Assembly: GCA_944385535.1 (NCBI GenBank)
Contig: CALWXR010000002.1
Coordinates: forward strand, 1-64,000
Direction: 5' to 3'
From: an uncultured Oscillospiraceae bacterium
Lineage (GTDB): Bacteria; Bacillota; Clostridia; Oscillospirales; Oscillospiraceae
Length of the DNA stretch: 64,000 bases
In this document: piece after piece, positions 44,481-53,259 of the stretch
How the letters are laid out: every line of letters starts with the position of its first letter
Position numbering within the stretch: the stretch's first letter is position 1
Position numbers and translations under genes: made by a program
Notes under the pieces: generated by a model
The model's database searches: none
What the model was told of the DNA's origin: nothing
The model's input: the letters and a program-made list of their open reading frames with translations, nothing else

Positions 44481-44838
44481 GCCCGTGGGCCTGGCCCATG
44501 GCCTCCACCTTCCGGGACAGCTCCCGGCACCCGGCGGCAAATTCCCCGGACAGCCGAAGCTGCGCCCATACCTCCAATCTGGAAAACAAAGCGTCGATCT
44601 CTTCCATAGGGTTGTGGTCGGCAAAGCAGGCGGCAACCTGGCGGCAGCCGTCCCAGCCTTCCCAGGCCGCGTTCAAAGCCGCCGCCCCGCCTTCCCAATC
44701 CCCGGCCAGCGCCAGTTCCGCGGCATTGTCCAACTCCCGGGCAATGGGCCTTTGGCACCGGTCCATATACCATCCGGCGGCCAGGCTCAGGATCAGCAGG
44801 AGCAGAAGCAGGGCAAGCCCGATCCAGCTTCGTTTCAT
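44458..44838 (-). CDS. DUF4363 family protein
   Basis: The 126-residue protein has an N-terminal membrane helix (WIGLALLLLLLILSLAAGW) and a helical extracytoplasmic domain (RELDNAAELALAGDWEGGAAAL; HNPMEEIDALFSRLEVW). This pattern fits DUF4363. It starts four bases inside the end of the DUF421 gene, with which it is often paired. Function is unknown. Its 3' end overlaps spoIIP by 23 bp tail to tail. Confidence 0.75.
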   Translation of the reverse strand: MKRSWIGLALLLLLLILSLAAGWYMDRCQRPIARELDNAAELALAGDWEGGAAALNAAWEGWDGCRQVAACFADHNPMEEIDALFSRLEVWAQLRLSGEFAAGCRELSRKVEAMGQAHGLMWWNFL

Positions 44839-45512
44839 GACCGCCCCTCCTTTCCCAGCCAAACCACCTTCCCCGCCTGGTCCACGGTCAGCAGCAGGGT
44901 GTCGGGCAGCGTGGCGCTCTGGCTTTCCAGGGTCTTTTGAAGCCAACGCTCATCCTTCCCCGCTTTTTTCAGATTGTCCCGGGAAAGGTAGCCGTCCTCC
45001 ACAATGGTCACTGGCAGCAGCTGATCCTTCACCTGGATCCCCGCCTCCCGGGCGCTGGCAGGCCGGTATTTGGGGAAGGGAAACACGGACAGGTTTCCGT
45101 CGGTCTCCAAAATGGCATATTGCACCGTGCGGATGTCCAGCACGTCCTTCTCCCGCAGATGGCCCGTCAGCTCGTCCAGAGTCACCCGGGTCCGGCGGAG
45201 ATTCTCCTGGAGCAAACGGCCGTTTTCAATCAGGATCACCGGCTTGCCGCACAGGAACTTCCGCATCGGCACGCTGAACATAATCAGCCCGGACAGCACC
45301 AGCTCCGTACCCAGCACCGTGAGAATGGGCACCAGGCCGGAATATAGGGGAATGGCCCCGTCCTGCATGGGGATGGAGGCCAGGTTGGCCAGCAGCATGG
45401 TCACCACAAACTCCGTAGGCTCCATTTCCCCGATCTGCCGCTTGCCCATCAGCCGGACGCAGAAGATCAGCACCAGATACAGCACAATGGTACGCCCGTA
45501 AGACAAAATCAA
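44835..45512 (-). CDS. DUF421 family membrane protein (YetF-like)
   Basis: The 225-residue protein has three N-terminal membrane helices (IVLYLVLIFCVRLMGKRQIGEME; FVVTMLLANLASIPMQD) followed by a soluble domain with GKPVILIENGRLLQENLRRTRVT split over the conserved region and LREKDVLDIRTVQYAILETDGNLSVF. These are DUF421 hallmarks. Relatives in spore formers influence spore properties, but the molecular role is unknown. Coupled to DUF4363. Confidence 0.88.
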   Translation of the reverse strand: MILSYGRTIVLYLVLIFCVRLMGKRQIGEMEPTEFVVTMLLANLASIPMQDGAIPLYSGLVPILTVLGTELVLSGLIMFSVPMRKFLCGKPVILIENGRLLQENLRRTRVTLDELTGHLREKDVLDIRTVQYAILETDGNLSVFPFPKYRPASAREAGIQVKDQLLPVTIVEDGYLSRDNLKKAGKDERWLQKTLESQSATLPDTLLLTVDQAGKVVWLGKEGRS

Positions 45513-45574
45513 AACCCGTCACCTCTTGGTTAGTGTTCCAAAAAGGCGGCGGGTTTATGCATGGGTATGGACGC

Positions 45575-45838
45575 TTACATCAGGCTCAGGGAAAAGCCCA
45601 GGATCTGGGCCAGAACGGCATAGCCGGTGAGGCAGACGCACTTTTCCCCGTCTCCCCCGACGAACCGGGCGGCAAGAAACCATATGGCTGTCAGACTCCA
45701 AAGACAGCCCGGCACCACCAACGATCCGGCGGAGAAGAGCCCATGTATGAGCAGCACTGCCCCAAACACGGCGCAGGAGAGAACAAAGGCCAAACTCACC
45801 CCGGCCTTCCTTTTGACCGCTTCCAACAGATTGTTCAT
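45575..45838 (-). CDS. Small hypothetical membrane protein, 87 aa
   Basis: The 87 residues contain three hydrophobic segments (VSLAFVLSCAVFGAVLLI, SLVVPGCLWSLTAIWFLAA, CLTGYAVLAQILGFSLSLM) joined by short charged loops. The start at 45838 (MNNLLEAVKRK) is preceded by a purine-rich GGGGG stretch. No family recognised. It lies upstream of, and 63 bp from, the DUF421 pair. Confidence 0.55.
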   Translation of the reverse strand: MNNLLEAVKRKAGVSLAFVLSCAVFGAVLLIHGLFSAGSLVVPGCLWSLTAIWFLAARFVGGDGEKCVCLTGYAVLAQILGFSLSLM

Positions 45839-45963
45839 ATGGTGTTACCCCCTTTTGCAAGCATATGTCTTTCTTCTTTTATTATGCCCCAGGGGGGTCC
45901 CCCCCTCTACCCGGATTCTGTAACGAACAGGAAAAATTTCTGTAAAGGAGGATCCAGGCAAAG

Positions 45964-45997
45964 AAAAGCGCCCGGCAGGTCTGCCAGGCGCTTGCTT
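45964..45997 (-). terminator. Terminator of the cooT transcript
   Basis: On the minus strand AAGCGCC-GGCAG and CTGCC-GGCGCTT form a stem of about 12 pairs with one mismatch, followed by TTCTTTG, right after the CooT stop. Confidence 0.7.
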
Positions 45998-45999
45998 TG

Positions 46000-46197
46000 T
46001 CACATGGGTGCGGCTTCTTTTACAACGGCCACTCCGTCCACCAGGTTTGCCATTTCCAGAGTGCCCTCAATGGCCATCTGGCGCTCCATCAGGTCGGTGA
46101 GGATCACGCAGCCGTCCCGGCATTCGATCTTCATCACATTGCGCATCATCACCGTCTCCGGGGTCAGGGTGTTTTTATAAACGGTAGAAAGGCACAT
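46000..46197 (-). CDS. cooT: CooT family nickel-binding protein
   Basis: The 65-residue protein begins MCLSTVYKN; Cys2 is the nickel-binding residue established for CooT of Rhodospirillum rubrum. The rest is a small beta barrel (VMKIECRDGCVILTDLMERQ). In R. rubrum CooT helps insert Ni into CO dehydrogenase; here its client is unknown, as no nickel enzyme is encoded in the window. It follows the His-rich protein gene by 11 bp on the same strand. Confidence 0.85.
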   Translation of the reverse strand: MCLSTVYKNTLTPETVMMRNVMKIECRDGCVILTDLMERQMAIEGTLEMANLVDGVAVVKEAAPM

Positions 46198-46208
46198 AAC
46201 AATTCTCC

Positions 46209-46637
46209 TTACTTCACATCCAGGCTGCTGAGCACCACGCTCAGGCGCATATTGCCTTTTTCAAAATCGGACACGGCGGCCATGACCTGCTCGTAGGCGG
46301 TGTGGCTGCCGGCCTTGTCCAGCTGGGCCGCCAGATCCGCCAGCTCCTTGGCGTGGGCGGCGTTGTGGCCCACCATGTACTTCATCAGGGCCACCAGCTC
46401 CTCCATGGGGGTGTGCTCGCAGCCGCTTTCGCAGGAGCCGCAGTTATGGGCGCAGCCGTGGTCATGGGTATGGGCCTGGCCCTCTTCGTGAAGGTGGTCA
46501 TGGTCGTGAGGATGGTTGTGGTCATGGCTGTGGGTGTGGCTGTGCTCGTGGGTGTGGGCAGCGCCGTTGTGTGTGTGTTCGTGGGTATGGGAATGGACGT
46601 GGGCGCCGCCGGAAACATGGTCGTGGTCGATATGCAT
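46209..46637 (-). CDS. His-rich metal-binding protein
   Basis: Of the first 75 residues about 26 are His, mostly alternating (HTHEHTH, HSHTHSHDHNHPHDHDHLH), followed by a small Cys/His patch (GCAHNCGSCESGC). The C-terminal ~70 residues are helical (MEELVALMKYMVGHNAAHAKELADLAAQL). The composition suggests binding of Ni2+, Zn2+ or Co2+ for storage, delivery or buffering. It has a near-consensus promoter and is divergent from a CsoR-family regulator, with cooT behind it. This context argues for nickel. No transporter is adjacent. Confidence 0.8.
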   Translation of the reverse strand: MHIDHDHVSGGAHVHSHTHEHTHNGAAHTHEHSHTHSHDHNHPHDHDHLHEEGQAHTHDHGCAHNCGSCESGCEHTPMEELVALMKYMVGHNAAHAKELADLAAQLDKAGSHTAYEQVMAAVSDFEKGNMRLSVVLSSLDVK

Positions 46638-46665
46638 AAATGCTCCTCCTTGGGATTTTTCTTCT

Positions 46666-46694
46666 ATTATAGCCATGAAAACATGCCCTGTCAA
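46666..46694 (-). promoter_or_regulatory. Promoter of the His-rich/cooT operon
   Basis: The minus strand has consensus TTGACA (46689-46694), a 17-base spacer and consensus TATAAT (46666-46671), 28 bases from the ATG region. Confidence 0.85.
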
Positions 46695-46713
46695 AACATT
46701 TATTTTCGGGGAA

Positions 46714-46731
46714 ATATCCCCCGGCGGGGCT
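46714..46731. promoter_or_regulatory. Candidate CsoR/RcnR-type operator
   Basis: ATATCCCCCGGCGGGGCT is a C-tract/G-tract dyad of the kind bound by CsoR and RcnR/InrS family repressors (A/T-flanked C4-5, short spacer, G4). It lies between the two divergent promoters and abuts the -35 of the regulator gene, so it could control both directions. Confidence 0.55.
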
Positions 46732-46759
46732 TGCGGAACGGCTAAAAAGGCGGTATAAT
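46731..46759 (+). promoter_or_regulatory. Promoter of the CsoR-family regulator gene
   Basis: TTGCGG (46731-46736), a 17-base spacer and consensus TATAAT (46754-46759) lie 43 bases before the ATG. Confidence 0.65.
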
Positions 46760-46802
46760 ACCAAAATAAGATTTTTGACTGACAAAGAAAGCAGGTGAGC
46801 CA

Positions 46803-47156
46803 ATGGAAGCCCATCACGACGATTCCCATCCCCATGAGCATGACGCCCAGCATGCCTATTACCACGCCCATGGGATCCCCCATTCCCATGGTCACGTCCA
46901 TGAGAACCAAAAGGCGGTGATCAACCGGCTGTCCCGGGCCATTGGCCATTTGGAAAAGGTCAGACGCATGGTGGAGGAGGGCTGCGACTGTTCCGAAGTC
47001 CTGATCCAGCTGGCGGCGGTTCGTTCCGCTTTGGACAACACCGGCAAGGTGATTTTAAAAGACCACATGCGCCACTGCATGGTAGACGCGGTAGCCGCCG
47101 GAGACGAAGGGGCCATCGACGATCTGTGCCAGGCTATTGATAAGTTTATGAAGTAA
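46803..47156 (+). CDS. CsoR/RcnR-family metal-responsive repressor with His-rich N-terminus
   Basis: The four-helix DUF156 repressor spans residues ~35-117 (INRLSRAIGHLEKVRRMVEEG). The family metal ligands are present as Cys63, His88 and Cys92 (CSEVLIQL and KDHMRHCM), matching the C-H-C set of Cu-CsoR and Ni-InrS. A 34-residue N-terminal extension contains 12 His (HHDDSHPHEHD, HSHGHVH). RcnR and InrS use N-terminal His as an extra nickel ligand, so nickel is my preferred inducer; copper or cobalt are possible. It diverges from the His-rich/cooT operon and probably represses it. Confidence 0.88.
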   Translation: MEAHHDDSHPHEHDAQHAYYHAHGIPHSHGHVHENQKAVINRLSRAIGHLEKVRRMVEEGCDCSEVLIQLAAVRSALDNTGKVILKDHMRHCMVDAVAAGDEGAIDDLCQAIDKFMK

Positions 47157-47235
47157 CCCCAATTGGAACGGCCGGGGCGGAAGCGGGCCGTAGCATCCCT
47201 TGGGAATAAAATAGGAAACGGAAGGAAACGAAGGT

Positions 47236-48642
47236 ATGATGAAGGCTCGATCCATTGCGCAGGAAAGAAGCAGAGCGTGGTATATCATCTCCACGGCGTT
47301 TACGATAGCGTTGATCTCGTTGCTGTTTTATGTACTGAACTATCTTACCCCCATGTATGGCGACGACTATTCCTACGTCAACTCCTTTGCCACGGAGCAA
47401 AGAATCACCTCGGTGTGGCAGATCCCGGAGTCCCAGTTCGCCCACTACTTTTCTATGAACGGCAGAGTGGTTACCCACGCCCTTGCCCAGGTATTCCTGC
47501 TTCTGGGAGACGATTTGTTTAACCTTCTGAATGTGGCTGGTTTTCTGTTTCTGTTGTTTCTCATCCATTTTCACGCCTATGGCACGTGGAAGGTAACCCA
47601 GATCTGGAAACTGGCCCTGGCAGCCATGCTGCTGTTTCTGTGCGCCCCTGCCTTTGGACAGAGTTTTCTGTGGATTACCGGCTCGTCCAATTATCTGTAT
47701 GGCCCCATAATTGTTCTATGTTTTCTCATTCCCTACAGGGTACAGGTACAAGCCGGCGTTACCGCCTATTCCCGAGGGAAGGAGATCCTGCTGGCCCTGG
47801 CGGCGCTGGCAGCGGGGCTGATCGCCGGCTGGACAAATGAGAATACCTCGGTAGCCCTGGTGGCCATGATCCTGGGCTTCCTGGTGGTATACCGCATCAA
47901 CCATGTCCGGTATCATGCCTGGCACTTTGCCGGACTGGCCGGAAGCGCCATCGGCTGTTATATGCTGATCACCGGCCCGGGGATCCAAAACCGCTGGAAT
48001 ACCTTCGGCGGCTTTGACTCCTGGAAGGCATGTGTCTATCGGGGAATTCGTTATACCCGCACAATGGTGGATTATCTGGATCTGATCATCCTTCTGTTCC
48101 TGCTTTTGCTGGCCGCTTATTTGATCAAAAAAGGGGTGCGCATGACAAAGGTAAAGGGGAAGGAAAAGATCCTGCTGTTTCAGGACAGCCTTCCGACCTT
48201 GGTTTATTTGCTGGGCTTTTTTGGCTCGGTCTACTCCATGGTCGTGGCGCCCTGGTTCTCTGACAGAGTATGGAGCGGCTGTATCATACTGGCGCTGGTC
48301 ACGTTGGGGAACCTGGACGCCTTGGTAGACGCTTCCAAGGTAAAAAAGGGCGTGACCCTGGTGGTTTTTCTCTGTATTCTGGTTCTGTTTTGCGGTCGCT
48401 TCCATGACGCGTATCTGGAGCTGGACGATCTGCATACCCAGTTTGAAGAGCGTGAAGAAACCATCCTGGCGGCGGTTGCGGCGGGGGAAAGCACTGTTTC
48501 GGTACCCCGGCTTTGCGGGATTACCGGATATTCCTGCATAACCCAAGAGGGCGACTTGGAAGCGGACAGCGACAGCTGGAGAAATATCACCATGGCCAGA
48601 TACTATGGGATTGATGAGATCCAGTGCAATAACGCGGAATGA
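47236..48642 (+). CDS. DUF6056 family polytopic membrane protein
   Basis: The 468-residue protein has about ten membrane helices. After the first helix comes MYGDDYSYV, a conserved acidic patch seen in DUF6056 and in GT-C-like membrane glycosyltransferases, and later ENTSVALVAMILG and ITGPGIQNRW. The C-terminal ~70 residues are soluble. Function is unknown; a lipid-linked sugar transferase role is a guess from topology. It ends at a bidirectional terminator facing the LTA-synthase-like gene. Confidence 0.75.
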   Translation: MMKARSIAQERSRAWYIISTAFTIALISLLFYVLNYLTPMYGDDYSYVNSFATEQRITSVWQIPESQFAHYFSMNGRVVTHALAQVFLLLGDDLFNLLNVAGFLFLLFLIHFHAYGTWKVTQIWKLALAAMLLFLCAPAFGQSFLWITGSSNYLYGPIIVLCFLIPYRVQVQAGVTAYSRGKEILLALAALAAGLIAGWTNENTSVALVAMILGFLVVYRINHVRYHAWHFAGLAGSAIGCYMLITGPGIQNRWNTFGGFDSWKACVYRGIRYTRTMVDYLDLIILLFLLLLAAYLIKKGVRMTKVKGKEKILLFQDSLPTLVYLLGFFGSVYSMVVAPWFSDRVWSGCIILALVTLGNLDALVDASKVKKGVTLVVFLCILVLFCGRFHDAYLELDDLHTQFEEREETILAAVAAGESTVSVPRLCGITGYSCITQEGDLEADSDSWRNITMARYYGIDEIQCNNAE

Positions 48643-48660
48643 TCCTATTGTAATGATAAT

Positions 48661-48695
48661 AAATCCCAACCCGCTTACGGCAGGTTGGGATTTTT
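48661..48695. terminator. Bidirectional terminator
   Basis: AAATCCCAACC pairs with GGTTGGGATTT, with U-rich tails on both strands, between the convergent DUF6056 and LTA-synthase-like genes. Confidence 0.8.
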
Positions 48696-48726
48696 GCTTT
48701 TTGAAAAATGGGCACGGCGCACCTTG

Positions 48727-50553
48727 TCAGGGCCAGGGATCATACAGTTTCTGGTCCCGGTTTTGCTGCAGGTTGTGATATTCCAGATAAAAGTAGTTGT
48801 CCACCGCCCGGGCATAGGCCAGCCCCGCATCCTCGTCATAAGAATAGAGGTTTCCATCCCGGTCGTAGTAGCTTCCGTAGGCGGTCAGGATGGGTACCTG
48901 CTCTTTCAGCTGAAGCATATAGCTGTAGTAGGGGCTGAGCTTCATCCCGGCGATATCCAGCAGGGTTGGAACCACATAGTTCATGCTCATAGTACCCAGT
49001 TCCTGCTGCTCCAGAGGGAAATTGGCCCAGATATACAACGGCACCGAGCGAAGGAGCAGATTCTTTTCCTCGGCGGAAAGTTCCTTGTCTGCAATGGACG
49101 CGGCAAACGAGGGGGCGTGATCACCCATCATGCAGATGATTACCGGCCGGTCCACTTGGGAAAAGTAGTCCGTCAGATCCCGGAAGGCTTGATCGCTCTG
49201 GGAAATGCAGGTTAAAAATTCGTCCACAGCTCCGTCATATTCCCCAAAGTCTCCGCTTGCGTGGACCGTATCATACTGAGCATCGTTGTCGTCCCAGGCG
49301 CCGTGATTCTGGATCGTCAAAAGGTAGTGAAACCGGGGCTGATCCTCCGGATCCTCTTCATACCAGCGGATCAGATTCTGATATACGCTTTCGTCGGTAA
49401 AATGATCCCGATTATAATAGATCTCCATATCCTGAAAATCATCGAAAAAGTGGATATTCCCGAAGCCCAGCGCCGAATACGCGCTTGTCCTGGAGTAATT
49501 GGCTCCAGGTTCGCTGTGGCTGCCGGTGGTGACGTAACCCAGAGCGTTCATGTGAGAAACGACGCTGTTGGCATTGTTCAGATCCAGGGTGTTGAAGGGC
49601 GTAATCCCCGGCATGAGCTGCAAGGAGTTGCTGGTAAGCAGTTCGTACTCGGAGCTGTTGGTTCCTCCTCCGGCGCTGGGGATCACCGCGTATCCGCAAA
49701 GCAGATTGTCCATGCTATGAATATTGGTAAGATAATCCCCATCTGCTTCCAAATCCGTAATCAAAGATAGGTCATAGAAGCTTTCGTTTAAAATCAGGAT
49801 GACGTCCGGAGCGGCGGAATCTTCCCCCTGTGGCGCGCCGATCTCAATGGCCTGTACCGCCTCTTGGGAGTACCCTTCCGGCTGGTTCGCCACTTGGAAC
49901 AAATTGCAAAAGCTTTCCACCGTGCAGGCAGTATAGCCGTACCGAAAATACGCTTCACTCCACAGCCAGCCAATGGTTTTTTTCGGCTTTACCGGATGGT
50001 CGCTGAAATATCCGAAATACATGACCAGGCAGCAAAGCACTGCCAAAATCCCATCCCGCAGCAGAATTCTCTTCCAGGACAGCTTTTCCTGGGGCACAAA
50101 CCGGCGTACCAGCAGGCAGGCCGCCGTCACCGTCAGGAACGCCAGGATCAACAGGATCACGGCCCGGTCAATGGACAGGTCATAGCTGGAGATTACATTC
50201 AGCGCGGTCAGGGCGTTGCGCAGCAGCTGAAAGGACAGGGGCATGCCGTGGTACATGAGCACAAAGTAGTTCGCCACAGAAATCACAAAGCACAGGATAT
50301 TCAGCAGCAGGCAGGCCAGCCACAGCCGGTTACACAGGATCCACAGCGCTGCCAGCAAGGCGCCCAGGGTCAGGATATTCAGGAAAAGGTTATCCAAAGG
50401 AAAACTGAGAAAATGGGACACCGCACCCATTTCTCTTGTCACCGTAGCGAATTCCAGCATGATGAAGCAGATGAGCAGCGTGTACATCACCAGGGCGGCG
50501 AGAAAGATCCCCCGTGGGATTTTGGAAAAAGGAAGTTTACTTTGTTCTTTCAT
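48727..50553 (-). CDS. LTA synthase family (sulfatase-fold) phosphoglycerol transferase-like protein
   Basis: The 608 residues comprise five N-terminal membrane helices (about 15-205) and an extracellular alkaline-phosphatase-superfamily domain. The catalytic Thr lies in AGGGTNSSEYELL, metal ligands in DVILILNESFYD (Asn/Glu) and MMGDHAPSF (Asp-His), and the substrate region includes TTGSHSEPGANYSR. It should transfer polar head groups from lipids to a cell-surface polymer such as lipoteichoic acid. The start at 50553 (MKEQSKLPFSK) was chosen for its Met and context, as the upstream extension shows no homology-like features. Confidence 0.9.
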   Translation of the reverse strand: MKEQSKLPFSKIPRGIFLAALVMYTLLICFIMLEFATVTREMGAVSHFLSFPLDNLFLNILTLGALLAALWILCNRLWLACLLLNILCFVISVANYFVLMYHGMPLSFQLLRNALTALNVISSYDLSIDRAVILLILAFLTVTAACLLVRRFVPQEKLSWKRILLRDGILAVLCCLVMYFGYFSDHPVKPKKTIGWLWSEAYFRYGYTACTVESFCNLFQVANQPEGYSQEAVQAIEIGAPQGEDSAAPDVILILNESFYDLSLITDLEADGDYLTNIHSMDNLLCGYAVIPSAGGGTNSSEYELLTSNSLQLMPGITPFNTLDLNNANSVVSHMNALGYVTTGSHSEPGANYSRTSAYSALGFGNIHFFDDFQDMEIYYNRDHFTDESVYQNLIRWYEEDPEDQPRFHYLLTIQNHGAWDDNDAQYDTVHASGDFGEYDGAVDEFLTCISQSDQAFRDLTDYFSQVDRPVIICMMGDHAPSFAASIADKELSAEEKNLLLRSVPLYIWANFPLEQQELGTMSMNYVVPTLLDIAGMKLSPYYSYMLQLKEQVPILTAYGSYYDRDGNLYSYDEDAGLAYARAVDNYFYLEYHNLQQNRDQKLYDPWP

Positions 50554-50604
50554 GGTCCATCCATTCTGTTCAAAAAAATATCTAAAACCGAACCGGCAAG
50601 GTGA

Positions 50605-50632
50605 AAACACCCCGCCCCTTGTTTGGGGCGGG
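50605..50632 (-). terminator. Probable terminator of pfp
   Basis: CCCGCCCC pairs with GGGGCGGG around a six-base loop on the minus strand, followed by GTGTTTTC. It lies 18 bases past the stop. Confidence 0.55.
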
Positions 50633-50649
50633 AGTATCCGATCGGGGGC

Positions 50650-51894
50650 TTACTTGGCGAAAACCTTCTTCAGCTTGACGAAGCGGGGCAGGCCGTCTTC
50701 CTTGACCATGCCGGTCTCGCCCTGGATCAGGGGCAGGCAGTAGTCGATGAAGCCCTGGTTCACGCCGTTGCCTTCTTCGTTGATCCACTCCAGGGGCACC
50801 TTCTTCTCGGTGTTGGCCACCACGGACAGGTCGAACAGCTCCGGCTCGCACTTGTAGCCATTTTCATCCCGGGTGCACTTGAAGCCCACCATCTTGTCGG
50901 TGATGCCCGCCACGGCGGACTCCACGGCCACCTTGCCGGACATAAAGGACTCGGCGATGTCGGTGCCGGAGGCGCAGTGGGCGGCGCAGCGCTGCAGCAG
51001 GCTCAGCTCGATGGGACGAACCTTGCAGCCCAGCTCCGCCTTGATGATATCGGTCAGCCGGGAAGCCAGGCCGCCCAGCTGGGCATGGCCGAAGCCGTCG
51101 GTGCCGGAGGTCTTGGCCTCGGATACGAAGGTTCCGTCGGCGTAGTGGATGCCCTCGGAAACGGCAACCAGGCAGTTCTTCTTTTCATCGTAGATCCGCT
51201 TCACGTCGGCGATGAACTGCTCCATGTTAAAGTCCACCTCGGGCAGATAGATCAGGTCGGGGCCGTCGCCCTTCACGTTGGCCAGGGCGGCGGCGGCGGT
51301 CAGCCAGCCGGCGTGACGGCCCATGCACTCAATGACGGTGACCATGCCGGTGTCGTACACCTGGCTGTCCCGGGAGACTTCCATGAAGGAGGTGGCGATG
51401 TACTTGGCGGCGGAGGCGAAGCCGGGGCAGTGGTCGGTGCCGGCCAGGTCGTTGTCAATGGTCTTGGGCACGCCCATAACCCGGCACTCATAGCCCACCC
51501 GGCTCATATACTTGGAGATCTTGTTGCAGGTGTCCATGGAGTCGTTGCCGCCGTTGTAGAAGAAGTAGCGCACGTCGTACTTCTGGAAAATCTCCAGAAT
51601 CCGCTTGTAGTCGGTGTCGTCCACATCGGGATCGGCAATCTTATAGCGGCAGGAGCCCAGGGCGGAGGAGGGGGTGTGGAGCATGTTCTCCAGTTCAGCG
51701 GTGTCTTCCTCGTCCATAATCATCAGCTGGTCGTTGAGAACGCCTTTGATGCCGTGGTAAGCGCCGTAGACCTTGGTGATGTTGGGGTTTTCCAGACCGG
51801 TTTTGATCACGCCGTAAGCGGAGCAGTTGATCACGGAAGAAGGGCCGCCGGACTGGCCGATGATCAGAGAACCTACGAGAGTCTTTTCGGACAT
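50650..51894 (-). CDS. pfp: 6-phosphofructokinase, PPi-dependent type
   Basis: The 414-residue enzyme phosphorylates fructose-6-phosphate. It shows GQSGGPSSVIN at the N-terminus, FFYNGGNDSMDTC, PKTIDNDLAGTDHCPGF and MGRHAGWL. The GGND (rather than GGDG) and the Lys in PKTIDND are the features that mark PPi-using enzymes, so I infer PPi as phosphoryl donor. Together with ppdK this would make glycolysis partly PPi-driven. AGGTAAT precedes MSEKTLVG at 51894. It diverges from fba. Confidence 0.88.
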   Translation of the reverse strand: MSEKTLVGSLIIGQSGGPSSVINCSAYGVIKTGLENPNITKVYGAYHGIKGVLNDQLMIMDEEDTAELENMLHTPSSALGSCRYKIADPDVDDTDYKRILEIFQKYDVRYFFYNGGNDSMDTCNKISKYMSRVGYECRVMGVPKTIDNDLAGTDHCPGFASAAKYIATSFMEVSRDSQVYDTGMVTVIECMGRHAGWLTAAAALANVKGDGPDLIYLPEVDFNMEQFIADVKRIYDEKKNCLVAVSEGIHYADGTFVSEAKTSGTDGFGHAQLGGLASRLTDIIKAELGCKVRPIELSLLQRCAAHCASGTDIAESFMSGKVAVESAVAGITDKMVGFKCTRDENGYKCEPELFDLSVVANTEKKVPLEWINEEGNGVNQGFIDYCLPLIQGETGMVKEDGLPRFVKLKKVFAK

Positions 51895-52005
51895 TAGTAT
51901 TACCTCCAATAAACATTGTATTACAAAATTCAGGTTTGATGGATACGCATCCTGTCCATCAAAAGAAATTATATCACGCAAGGGAGTAAATGGCAAATAT
52001 TTTTA

Positions 52006-52033
52006 TTGAAATAAAAGGAAAATGTGATATAAT
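52006..52033 (+). promoter_or_regulatory. Promoter of fba
   Basis: TTGAAA (52006-52011), a 16-base spacer and TATAAT (52028-52033) lie 53 bases before the ATG in the divergent pfp/fba gap. Confidence 0.65.
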
Positions 52034-52086
52034 GGAAATCGAAAAATACGGACGCAAGTCCGTAATATGAGAAAGGATTGATTCCA

Positions 52087-53055
52087 ATGGCTCTTGTTAC
52101 TACTACCGAGATGTTCAAGAAGGCATATAACGGCGGCTACGCTGTGGGCGCTTTCAACGTGAACAATATGGAAATCGTTCAGGGCATCACCGAGGCCTGC
52201 CGGGAGGAGAAGGCTCCCGTGATTCTGCAGGTTTCCAAGGGCGCCCGTGCTTATGCCAATCACACCTACCTGGTGAAGCTGGTGGAGGCCGCTGTGATCG
52301 AGTGCCCCGAGATCCCCATCGCCCTGCACCTGGACCATGGCGACAGCTTCGAGACCTGCAAGTCCTGCATCGACGGCGGCTTCACCTCCGTCATGATCGA
52401 CGCTTCCTCCAAGTCCTTTGAGGAGAACATTGCCATTACCAAGAAGGTCGTAGAGTATGCCCATGACCACGGCGTTGTGGTCGAGGCGGAGCTGGGCTCC
52501 CTGGCCGGCATTGAGGACGAGGTGAACGTGTCCGCCGAGGCCGCTTCCTACACCCGTCCTGAAGAGGTGGAGGAGTTCGTTACCCGCACCGGCTGTGACT
52601 CCCTGGCCATCGCCATCGGCACCAGCCACGGCGCTTACAAGTTCACCCCCGAGCAGTGCACCGTCAACGAGCAGGGCATTCTGGTGCCCCCCGCTCTGCG
52701 CTTCGATGTGCTGGAGGAAGTGACCCGCCGTCTGCCCGGTTTCCCCATCGTGCTCCACGGCTCCTCTTCCGTGCCCCAGGAGTATGTAAAGATGGTCAAC
52801 GCCCACGGCGGCAAGATGCCCAACGCCATCGGCGTGCCCGAAGAGCAGCTGCGCAAGGCCGCCAGCCTGTCTGTGTGCAAGATCAACATCGACTCCGACC
52901 TGCGTCTGGCTATGACCGGTACCATCCGTCAGTTCTTCGACGAGCATCCTGAGAAGTTCGACCCCCGCGAGTACCTGAAGCCCGCCCGTGCCAACATCAA
53001 GGAACTGGTTCGCCACAAGCTGGTGAACGTCCTGGGCTGCGCCGGCAAGGCCTGA
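52087..53055 (+). CDS. fba: Fructose-1,6-bisphosphate aldolase, class II
   Basis: The zinc-dependent aldolase splits fructose-1,6-bisphosphate. The 322-residue protein has GAFNVNNMEIVQGI, IALHLDHGDSFE (zinc His and catalytic Asp), VVVEAELGSLAGIEDE, IAIGTSHGAYKF, IVLHGSSSVP and KINIDSDLRLAM, all class IIA/IIB hallmarks. The start at 52087 follows AAAGGATT; a Met three codons upstream is possible but too close to it. Its divergent partner pfp catalyses the preceding step. Confidence 0.96.
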   Translation: MALVTTTEMFKKAYNGGYAVGAFNVNNMEIVQGITEACREEKAPVILQVSKGARAYANHTYLVKLVEAAVIECPEIPIALHLDHGDSFETCKSCIDGGFTSVMIDASSKSFEENIAITKKVVEYAHDHGVVVEAELGSLAGIEDEVNVSAEAASYTRPEEVEEFVTRTGCDSLAIAIGTSHGAYKFTPEQCTVNEQGILVPPALRFDVLEEVTRRLPGFPIVLHGSSSVPQEYVKMVNAHGGKMPNAIGVPEEQLRKAASLSVCKINIDSDLRLAMTGTIRQFFDEHPEKFDPREYLKPARANIKELVRHKLVNVLGCAGKA

Positions 53056-53089
53056 TTCCAAGCGCTTCGCTGATTTCCCGACAACCCGC

Positions 53090-53124
53090 AAAAGACCTCC
53101 CGAGAGATCGGGAGGTCTTTTTTT
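53090..53124 (+). terminator. Terminator of fba
   Basis: AAAGACCTCCCGA and TCGGGAGGTCTTT form a 13-bp stem with a short loop and a following U run. Confidence 0.9.
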
Positions 53125-53259
53125 GGAAACAGGATAGAAAAATTCTGTTTTTTTGAAGAAAGAGTTGCGCTTCCGGGTTTTTGTGTTAAAATATTCTTAT
53201 TAATCAAGTCCCTGGAAAAGGGTGCCGGTTTTGTATGGAAGGAAAGGAAACGGGAGTTT

